A stretch of DNA of 5,313 nucleotides from a bacterium. Lineage in GTDB: Bacteria; Patescibacteriota; Minisyncoccia; Phycocordibacterales; Phycocordibacteraceae. This document shows, piece after piece, positions 1-4,853 of this stretch. The notes under the pieces are model-generated. The model made no database searches. It was not told the origin of the DNA and saw only the letters and a list, made by a program, of their open reading frames with translations. The translations under genes were made by a program, and so were the position numbers. The stretch lies in assembly GCA_021781935.1 (NCBI GenBank), contig JAJXVW010000037.1, forward strand, positions 1 to 5,313, read 5' to 3'. The stretch's first letter is position 1, and the number at the start of each line of letters is the position of its first letter.

Positions 1-17
1 CCAGTTGTCCAGAATTG

Positions 18-26
18 TGTTATACT
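18..26 (+). promoter_or_regulatory. Extended -10 promoter of the HD-domain gene
   Basis: TG (18-19), one base, then TATACT (21-26) matches an extended -10 element, with 5 of 6 bases of TATAAT. Transcription would start near 32-34, only about 6-8 nt before the ATG at 40. There is no Shine-Dalgarno sequence, so the message would be leaderless or nearly so. A -35 box at normal spacing would fall at or beyond the left edge and cannot be read. Confidence 0.55.
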
Positions 27-39
27 GGGTTTATCGTTC

Positions 40-1209
40 ATGCGGCATACCGACCATTCTTTCGGTGAAGGGTACCCGATACAGAGCGAGATTTCGCCCG
101 AAAAGGATCCTACGCTCCGTGCGCGCGAGATCGCGCGGCAGGCCGGTTTCGAGTACGCGCTGCGAACGCTCCGCGAGCAGGGCCTGCTTGCAAGGGAAGT
201 CGCGCGCGTGAAAGCGCTCTACGAAAGACAGCTTTTCGACGCGGAATCATTCATGACGGAGGCGATATGGGAGGCCTTTACCGTCATCGAGCTCTTCCAC
301 CCTGAGACTGCCGATCATTGCGCCGAGACGTATCGTCTTGCGCGCGGGAAAGTCGAACGGCATCTTTTCGGAAGCGAAGTGCATTTCGCGGAGCTGTTCG
401 ACGAAGAACATATAACGCTTCCGGTCTTCTACCGGGCCTGCCTTCTGCATGACATCGGGAAAGTGGATATCCCGTATGACCTCATCGCAAACACGGTGAC
501 CGATGAGGAGTGCGCGTACTTGCTGAACCTGCATCAGGACGATGCACTCGTGCACGCGGCGCTCGCGCGGAACCACGTGTCAGAGGCTGCCGATCCCGAG
601 GCTCTCGTCCGCACGCTTATGGCGACGGGGCATCGGCCGAAGGATATCGCGCCGGCGACGCTCCTTCTCTCACCGCGCACGGTAGACGATCTGGTAAAGC
701 AGGGCATCGACGCGAACCAGACGCTCGCAGAGCTCATCCGTCCGCACGAAGAGCACTCCGCGTCCATCCTGTCCGCGCTCGGTTTCCCAAAGGAAAGCGA
801 TCTTGCCGCGCGCCATCACAACTATCGGAACCTTCCGGTCGAGACGCCCATTGCCGTCGGTGGCCTCGGGGTAAGCGTCGATGTCGCGGAAATACTGCAT
901 CTCGCCGATGTGGAGCAGGCGATGAGGGCCCAGCGCGGGTACAAGCCGTCCTCGACCGCCCTGGAAGCGATGGTGACGCTCATCCATCATGCGGAGCGCG
1001 GCATTGTGCACACGGATATCACCAGCGTGTGGGTGCGCGATGAGGTCGAGCGTCTGTATCCGGACGAAGCGGCATTCGAGCAAGCGATGCGTAATCCGGT
1101 CGAGAGCGCGCATCTTGCGACCATCGCTGCCTTCCTGGAGAAACACAGCCTCGTGCATCTCGGCAACCGCGCGATAGCGGTCTCGGCCCCCTCGGTACGT
1201 TCCGTCTAG
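40..1209 (+). CDS. HD-GYP-related HD-domain phosphohydrolase
   Basis: This is a 389-residue soluble protein with an HD phosphohydrolase core. Visible metal-site candidates are H93, the H137-D138 pair in LLHDIGKVDIP, H236 (with H239 near), the H259-H260 pair and D290. The stretch ILHLADVEQAMRAQRGYKPS (286-305) matches the conserved C-terminal helix of HD-GYP domains. The domain is atypical: HHNYRNLP replaces the HHE..DG.GYP signature, and about 65-70 extra residues (roughly 150-232) separate HDIGK from the next histidine. Residues 20-66 are charged and probably helical. HD-GYP enzymes hydrolyse cyclic dinucleotides such as c-di-GMP; that substrate is only a possibility here because the GYP motif is missing. 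The ATG at 40 was chosen because of the promoter just upstream, but the frame stays open to the window edge, so a longer N-terminus is not excluded. It faces the cytochrome gene tail to tail. Confidence 0.85.
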   Translation: MRHTDHSFGEGYPIQSEISPEKDPTLRAREIARQAGFEYALRTLREQGLLAREVARVKALYERQLFDAESFMTEAIWEAFTVIELFHPETADHCAETYRLARGKVERHLFGSEVHFAELFDEEHITLPVFYRACLLHDIGKVDIPYDLIANTVTDEECAYLLNLHQDDALVHAALARNHVSEAADPEALVRTLMATGHRPKDIAPATLLLSPRTVDDLVKQGIDANQTLAELIRPHEEHSASILSALGFPKESDLAARHHNYRNLPVETPIAVGGLGVSVDVAEILHLADVEQAMRAQRGYKPSSTALEAMVTLIHHAERGIVHTDITSVWVRDEVERLYPDEAAFEQAMRNPVESAHLATIAAFLEKHSLVHLGNRAIAVSAPSVRSV

Positions 1210-1220
1210 GCGCGCTCCCG

Positions 1221-2663
1221 CTATTTCCGCGGCGGCCGCTCCTTCCAGATGAAGGGCGCAAGATGCAGCAATTCCGGCAGGCGATTTACGTAGGGTAGGT
1301 ACGGGAAGAGGATGAACGCGAGCATGATAAGCCCGAGAATGATCGCCGCGTCGCGGTCGCCGTAAGGGTTGCTGAGGAGATTAAAGGCGCTGTTCACGAT
1401 GCCCAGAGGGGCGAGCCACCAGGAGCCGGGAGGAAGCTTGAATACGCTCCCGGTCTCGTCTTTTGTCATGCCCCACTCGGCGGTGCTCATGTTGAGCGAC
1501 GCCGCTTTGTCGTGGAGCGCGCCCGTATCGTCGAGGAAGCGCAAAACATACGTGTCATTCGCGTTCGGGTTCTCCTGGCTCAAGAGAGACTCGTACAATC
1601 CGCTTTGCGCCATCGGCATAAGCGTGTCGAGCATCGAGATGACGGGGTTCGTCGTGCTCGCGAACGAGCTCGTGTCCGTAGCGACGGCATACTGCTCGGC
1701 TTGCCGGATGTCTGCCTCTTGCGCGGCCGCGGACTCATTCTCAAACGCCGTCCATGCGTTCCGGCCCTCTCCGTTTACCAGGTACCGTTCATACGGGTCT
1801 ACTACGTAGACCCTCCTGGTGTCGAACGTGTACGGATCGATGGAGTCGAAGTAAGTTGCCGTATCTGAAGTACGATCGAATTCCTGCAGGAGTGTCGTCG
1901 CCATAAGGGTCGGGTCCTGCCGTGCGACGTCCATGATGCGTACCGGCGGGACGTACGGGGAATGGAAGAAAGACGCGAGCGCCAGAATAAGCGCGACGAG
2001 TATGCCGCCGCGAATGAAGAGTATCCGGTGGTCCGCAGCGACCATCCTGTACGGAATGTCTTTGCGGTATGGCCGCGCGATGCCGTAGGTGTGCTCGAGC
2101 AGATAGTGGGCGATAAAGAGCAGGAATATGGCAAGCGGGATTATGGCGATATGGAGCGCGAAGACCTGGGTGTAATTGAGAGGATTGATCCAGTAACCCA
2201 GATGCGTCCCGTTCCAGAAGTCTGCTCCGGATACCGCGCGATACTGGGAAGAGAAGTCGCCGCGCAGGCCATAACCGAACTCCGTCTGAATGAGGAGCAG
2301 GCAGAAAATGGTCGCGCCGAAGACCCACACCATCCTTCGTGGCGCCTTGAAGCCGCTTGTGGTCAGCCCGACGAGGATGTGCAGTATGAGTATCGCGATG
2401 AGCGCCTGCACCGTCCACAGATGCACGCTGCGGAAGAAGATACCCCACGGGTTCGTGAGCCACCATGTCTGACCCATGAATGCCATCAGGATTCCCGTCG
2501 CCGCGAGTATCACGAGGCACGTAAGCGCCATGAATCCGAGCGAATAGAATATCTTGTTGCCGTAAGAGGGCAGCCGGTGGAAGTATACCTTGTCCACGAG
2601 CGTTTTGAACGCATTGGTACGCGCGTCGTACTCGGCTTGGGCCGGATCCCGTTCCTCATCCAT
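1221..2663 (-). CDS. b6-type cytochrome b with large extracytoplasmic insert
   Basis: This is a 480-residue integral membrane dihaem cytochrome b, normally the quinol-oxidising subunit of bc/b6f-type complexes. Segments at about 40-64, 78-100, 111-133 and 164-191 form the four-helix haem bundle. Ligand pairs are H81-x13-H95 and H171-x14-H186; x14 in the second pair is typical of cytochrome b6. KAPRRMVW (106-113) matches the conserved PRE..W region. A fifth helix (about 214-233) is followed by about 175 polar, cysteine-free residues (235-410), then PPGSWW (411-416) where PEWY is expected, and a last helix (439-457) ending in a PYVNRLPE motif. Two conserved sites differ: GLRGDF replaces the GYxLPWDQ region, and the PEWY glutamate is absent. 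No Rieske or cytochrome c gene adjoins it. The ATG at 2663 is preferred over the in-frame GTG at 2672 because AAGGTGA sits 5 nt upstream. It may act with an unusual partner or not as a classical bc subunit. Confidence 0.88.
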   Translation of the reverse strand: MDEERDPAQAEYDARTNAFKTLVDKVYFHRLPSYGNKIFYSLGFMALTCLVILAATGILMAFMGQTWWLTNPWGIFFRSVHLWTVQALIAILILHILVGLTTSGFKAPRRMVWVFGATIFCLLLIQTEFGYGLRGDFSSQYRAVSGADFWNGTHLGYWINPLNYTQVFALHIAIIPLAIFLLFIAHYLLEHTYGIARPYRKDIPYRMVAADHRILFIRGGILVALILALASFFHSPYVPPVRIMDVARQDPTLMATTLLQEFDRTSDTATYFDSIDPYTFDTRRVYVVDPYERYLVNGEGRNAWTAFENESAAAQEADIRQAEQYAVATDTSSFASTTNPVISMLDTLMPMAQSGLYESLLSQENPNANDTYVLRFLDDTGALHDKAASLNMSTAEWGMTKDETGSVFKLPPGSWWLAPLGIVNSAFNLLSNPYGDRDAAIILGLIMLAFILFPYLPYVNRLPELLHLAPFIWKERPPRK

Positions 2664-2668
2664 GAAAT

Positions 2669-2675
2669 TCACCTT
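2669..2675 (-). promoter_or_regulatory. Ribosome binding site deciding the cytochrome b start
   Basis: On the minus strand, AAGGTGA lies 5 nt before the ATG at 2663, with its AAGG core 8 nt away. The alternative GTG start at 2672 is inside this sequence, so the ATG is the better start. No convincing -35/-10 pair was found upstream of it. Confidence 0.6.
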
Positions 2676-2733
2676 AACATACCGCGTCGCATATTTAATC
2701 CCCTATTACGGGCATCGGTACTTGTGAATCCGG

Positions 2734-2757
2734 CCTGCATGTACTACTCTATGCAGG
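2734..2757 (+). other. Hairpin upstream of the terminator
   Basis: CCTGCAT (2734-2740) and ATGCAGG (2751-2757) form a perfect 7-bp stem with a 10-nt loop. It ends 7 nt before the terminator stem at 2765, so both would be in the same RNA. The inverted repeat is symmetric, so a protein-binding DNA site is an alternative. Confidence 0.5.
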
Positions 2758-2764
2758 TAGGTCG

Positions 2765-2805
2765 AAACCCATTGCCAGCTAATCTACTGGATGGGTTTGT
2801 TTTTT
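2765..2805 (+). terminator. Intrinsic terminator ahead of the mini-protein gene
   Basis: AAACCCAT (2765-2772) pairs with ATGGGTTT (2791-2798), and the inner CCAG (2775-2778) pairs with CTGG (2787-2790) across a 2-nt bulge and an 8-nt loop. A run of six T follows at 2800-2805. The T-run exists only in the plus direction. It cannot serve the cytochrome gene, which runs the other way, nor plausibly the HD gene, which ends 1.5 kb upstream. It therefore ends a local short RNA or attenuates the mini-protein transcript. Confidence 0.8.
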
Positions 2806-2845
2806 CTCATACGAGAAGAAGACAAGCCCGTGCCGCTAAACCCAC

Positions 2846-2968
2846 ATGGATCAGGAACAGGATATCGTAATGCCGGCTGCAGAGCCGACGATGCCGGACG
2901 AAGAGGGGATGGTTGCGCCGGAAGCGATGCCGGAGACCCCCGAGACTTCTGAAGAAGCCGCCGCATAA
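2846..2968 (+). CDS. Acidic Met/Pro/Glu/Ala-rich 40-residue protein
   Basis: This short ORF encodes 40 residues with 12 Asp/Glu, no Lys, Arg, His, Cys or aromatic residue, and many Pro, Ala and Thr. It is surely disordered and soluble, with a calculated charge near -12. Internal methionines recur at positions 9, 16, 22 and 28, mostly followed by proline and spaced 7, 6 and 6. A TAA stop lies in frame three codons upstream, so the ATG is the only ATG start; no Shine-Dalgarno sequence is visible. Codon choice (gcg, ccg, gaa/gag) resembles the HD gene, and the ORF sits exactly between two terminators, which supports a real gene. No function is recognisable. From memory, tiny acidic proteins of this composition occur in Parcubacteria, but that is not tested here. 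Confidence 0.6.
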   Translation: MDQEQDIVMPAAEPTMPDEEGMVAPEAMPETPETSEEAAA

Positions 2969-2985
2969 GTCCTCCTTGTTTTGAG

Positions 2986-3021
2986 AAAAAACAGTCCGCG
3001 CCAAAGGCGCGGACTGTTTTT
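2986..3021. terminator. Bidirectional intrinsic terminator
   Basis: ACAGTCCGCGCC (2991-3002) and GGCGCGGACTGT (3006-3017) form a 12-bp stem with an AAA loop. It is flanked by A-run 2985-2990 and T-run 3018-3021, so both strands have a U-tract after the stem. It ends the acidic mini-protein gene (stop 18 nt away) and the convergent flavoprotein gene (stop 7 nt away). Confidence 0.92.
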
Positions 3022-3027
3022 CTACAG

Positions 3028-3951
3028 TCACTGCTTCTTTATCCAGAGGTAGATGTCTTCGAGCGCCTTCACGCCGTCTCCTGCGGCGATGTTGTTCTGA
3101 TGGTAGAGCTCATCGGTGCAGTCGCCCGCGGCCCAGATGCCATCGATGTTTGTCCGTTGCGTGCGAGGATCGGCTTTCACGCGCTTTATCGCGTCGAGCT
3201 CGACGATGCCCTCGGCAAAGTCGGTATTCGGGATGACACCCGCCTCGACGAAGATACCGGTGACGGCGATACTCTTCGTCTCGCCCGAATCTTTGTCCGT
3301 ATAGGTAAGGCCGGTTACGAACTGTTCGCCCGTGACCTCGGTCGGTTCGGAATGCCGGATGATGCGTATATTCGGGTGCATGCTCGCTTTCTCGACCGTG
3401 ACCGGATCGGCTTTGAATTCTTTATGCCGGTGGATGAGCGTGACGGACTTCGCGTAAGCGAGAAGCTGCAGCGCGGTCTCGAAACCGGCATTGCCGCCGC
3501 CGATGACCGCGACGTCCTGATCGGCGAAGAGGGGGCCGTCGCAGGAGGCGCAGTACGTGACGCCCTTGTTCTCGAACTTTTCCGCTCCGGGAATGCCGAG
3601 TTTCCGACGGCTGGCGCCGGAAGCGACAAGCACCGCTTTCGAGGAATACTCTTTCCCTGTTTTCGTCTTTATCGAAAATCCTCCTGCGCTCTTTTCGAGT
3701 GAGACGACCCTCTCGCCGAGCGCGAGCGTTACGTTATCGTTCCTCAGCGCCTCCAGATGCGTCTGGAACGACTTCGCGAGATCCGCGCCGCTTATTCCCG
3801 CGTTCCCGATCCAGTTCTCGATGTTGCTTGAGACGGTCGATTGTCCGCCGATCTCTTCCGCGATGAGGACGGTCTTCAGGCGTTTGCGCGCCGCGTATAC
3901 GCCCGCCGCGACGCCTGCCGGCCCGCCACCGATGATGATGAGGTCGTTCAT
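3028..3951 (-). CDS. trxB: Thioredoxin reductase / AhpF-like flavoprotein disulfide reductase
   Basis: This 307-residue cytoplasmic enzyme would pass electrons from NAD(P)H through FAD to a redox disulfide and on to a thioredoxin-like partner. Visible motifs are the FAD dinucleotide-binding GGGPAG (8-13), the active-site CASC with following Asp (134-138), the pyridine-nucleotide GGGNAG (151-156) and AAGDCT (274-279) for the FAD end. Length fits bacterial TrxB. Several details lean towards the C-terminal part of AhpF: GDCT rather than GDV, FKADP (179-183), and HRHKEFK where NADPH-type TrxB has HRRxxxR, so NADPH preference is doubtful. The N-terminal tandem thioredoxin-fold domain of AhpF is absent. 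The start MNDLIIIGGGPAG at 3951 was chosen because the FAD motif must lie at the N-terminus and the promoter abuts it; an in-frame ATG at 3996 would add 15 unlikely residues. No thioredoxin or peroxiredoxin gene adjoins it. Confidence 0.93.
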   Translation of the reverse strand: MNDLIIIGGGPAGVAAGVYAARKRLKTVLIAEEIGGQSTVSSNIENWIGNAGISGADLAKSFQTHLEALRNDNVTLALGERVVSLEKSAGGFSIKTKTGKEYSSKAVLVASGASRRKLGIPGAEKFENKGVTYCASCDGPLFADQDVAVIGGGNAGFETALQLLAYAKSVTLIHRHKEFKADPVTVEKASMHPNIRIIRHSEPTEVTGEQFVTGLTYTDKDSGETKSIAVTGIFVEAGVIPNTDFAEGIVELDAIKRVKADPRTQRTNIDGIWAAGDCTDELYHQNNIAAGDGVKALEDIYLWIKKQ

Positions 3952-3959
3952 ATAGGTGC

Positions 3960-3988
3960 AGTATGAAGCATAGGCTCGGGAGTCGCAA
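3960..3988 (-). promoter_or_regulatory. Promoter of the flavoprotein gene
   Basis: Read on the minus strand, TTGCGA (3983-3988) and CATACT (3960-3965) are 17 nt apart, and each matches 4 of 6 consensus bases. The -10 box ends 8 nt before the ATG at 3951, so the transcript would begin at or just before the start codon. No Shine-Dalgarno sequence is present, which agrees with leaderless translation. It lies downstream of the terminator at 4002-4027, so this gene is a separate unit. Confidence 0.55.
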
Positions 3989-4001
3989 GATGGCATAAAG
4001 G

Positions 4002-4027
4002 AAAAGCCTTCGCGGAGCGAAGGCTTT
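4002..4027 (-). terminator. Intrinsic terminator after the hypothetical gene
   Basis: AAAGCCTTCGC (4003-4013) and GCGAAGGCTTT (4017-4027) form an 11-bp stem with a 3-nt loop. Read on the minus strand, the stem ends in TTTT. It starts 20 nt after the TGA at 4048-4050 and separates that unit from the flavoprotein promoter. Confidence 0.85.
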
Positions 4028-4047
4028 GAGTGCGTACCGTTGATGTA

Positions 4048-4755
4048 TCATCCTCTTCTTCTCTCAAACTGCCGTATGTTCTTCTCAAGCCGCCAGAGTT
4101 GGAGTTTCTCGGAGTTCTCCTTGAGGAATCTATAGGCTCTCCGGATGGGAAGCACGAGGTATGTCATTACCCGTCGTCTCCAGAAGGCGAGGCGGTTTTG
4201 GGGCGGGAGGGCATATCTGCCATTCACGGATTCCCAATCCGCCGGGCTTCTGAAGAGTCCGCCGTCTATATCCACGGCGACACATCCGGTCGCGATGACG
4301 TATATGTCACTATCGCCGAGCTTATCGCCGCATTTACACGCATCATCGATTTCTATAGCGGGATATCTGTAAGAAGAAGAGTCCTCCTTTCGGGAAAGGA
4401 AATAATCTTCGAGATCGCGCATACGGTACCGCGTGCCGACAACGAGGTAACACTTCACCCGAAGCTTCCCTGACGAATGGCAAGTGAGGACGAATTCCTT
4501 ACCGTTAAGACGCCTGACTATCGTCCGCTGCACGATATCCTTCCTGCTGTCAGACCAATAGGTCACGAGCATCCTCAGGACCCTCTTCTGCCTGATTTTT
4601 CCCGCGGTAAATTGCAATATCTCTCTGTCGGATAGTTTCCAGCCGAGCGCGACGCTCGGATGTCCGGGCAGAGCGCTTCTTCTCCTTACGCGCGCAGCGA
4701 TACTGATACCGTCCGTCGCCAAGGGCTCCGGGCGTTTCCCCCGTTTTGAATCCAT
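4048..4755 (-). CDS. Basic hypothetical protein downstream of ftsZ
   Basis: This 235-residue protein matches no family I recognise. The N-terminal 30 residues are Arg/Lys-rich and low in hydrophobics. Residues 37-115 look folded, with alternating charged and hydrophobic positions. Cysteines lie at 92, 102, 140, 142 and 158, but no clear metal motif forms. Residues 187-230 are strongly basic and probably helical. There is no signal peptide or clear membrane segment. The start at 4755 is supported by AAGGAGG 6 nt upstream. It begins 98 nt after the ftsZ stop with no terminator between, so co-transcription is likely. Codon use differs from the neighbours, with many AGA, AGG and ATA codons, which may mean acquisition by transfer or weak expression. 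Over 4640-4755 this frame is not clearly better than a second frame encoding a Cys-rich motif, so the N-terminus may be misread or frameshifted. Confidence 0.65.
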   Translation of the reverse strand: MDSKRGKRPEPLATDGISIAARVRRRSALPGHPSVALGWKLSDREILQFTAGKIRQKRVLRMLVTYWSDSRKDIVQRTIVRRLNGKEFVLTCHSSGKLRVKCYLVVGTRYRMRDLEDYFLSRKEDSSSYRYPAIEIDDACKCGDKLGDSDIYVIATGCVAVDIDGGLFRSPADWESVNGRYALPPQNRLAFWRRRVMTYLVLPIRRAYRFLKENSEKLQLWRLEKNIRQFERRRG

Positions 4756-4761
4756 GACATT

Positions 4762-4768
4762 CCTCCTT
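4762..4768 (-). promoter_or_regulatory. Strong Shine-Dalgarno site
   Basis: On the minus strand, AAGGAGG stands 6 nt before the ATG at 4755. It is the only canonical full-length Shine-Dalgarno sequence seen in the window and sets the start of the hypothetical gene. In the competing frame the same bases read as Lys-Glu-Glu within a Cys-rich motif, so coincidence remains possible. Confidence 0.65.
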
Positions 4769-4853
4769 GCAGATAGGACAAAGTGAAGGCGTCAGCAGAG
4801 GAACTGCTTCTCCCTTCTCCGGATAAACGTATACCACGACTGGCGCGGCAAAG

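Larger units (their letters stand above)
2664..2845. other. Divergent intergenic region with RNA-like structures
   Basis: This 182-nt gap separates the cytochrome b gene (leftward) from the acidic mini-protein gene (rightward). It contains an AT-rich patch around 2691-2709, a 7-bp hairpin (2734-2757) and a plus-strand intrinsic terminator (2765-2805). No plus-strand gene precedes that terminator, so the region probably specifies a short plus-strand transcript or a leader. TTTAAT (2694-2699) and TATTAC (2704-2709) are possible plus-strand -10 boxes, but neither has a good -35 box. I do not recognise a known riboswitch or RNA family. Confidence 0.5.

Noticed and set aside
1228..1243. CCGCGG / GCGGCCGC palindromes near the cytochrome 3' end
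   Set aside because: They are short GC palindromes inside coding sequence with no T-run, so they are not a terminator and are expected by chance in GC-rich DNA.
1789..2520. Minus-strand frame of 243 codons within cytochrome b
   Set aside because: It is a same-strand shadow rich in His, Arg and Pro, without membrane helices, overlapping the true frame completely.
2757..2775. tRNA-like T-arm (AGGTCGAAACCC)
   Set aside because: No acceptor, D or anticodon arms can be folded around it, and these bases are better used in the terminator stem.
1962..2870. Open plus-strand frame of 302 codons
   Set aside because: It is antisense to the cytochrome b gene, whose haem ligands and helices are unmistakable. 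The predicted product is an unstructured charged string with no family motif, as expected from antisense of a GC-rich gene.
3100..3702. Plus-strand frame of 200 codons
   Set aside because: It is antisense to the flavoprotein, whose FAD, CxxC and nucleotide motifs are all in the minus-strand frame.
3952..3996. 15-residue N-terminal extension of the flavoprotein from the ATG at 3996
   Set aside because: It would place the promoter elements inside the coding region and add residues before the FAD motif that the family lacks.
4030..4473. Open plus-strand frame of 147 codons opposite the hypothetical gene
   Set aside because: It begins just beyond the minus-strand terminator, has no ribosome binding site and has no recognisable motif. 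The minus strand has the Shine-Dalgarno sequence and the terminator.
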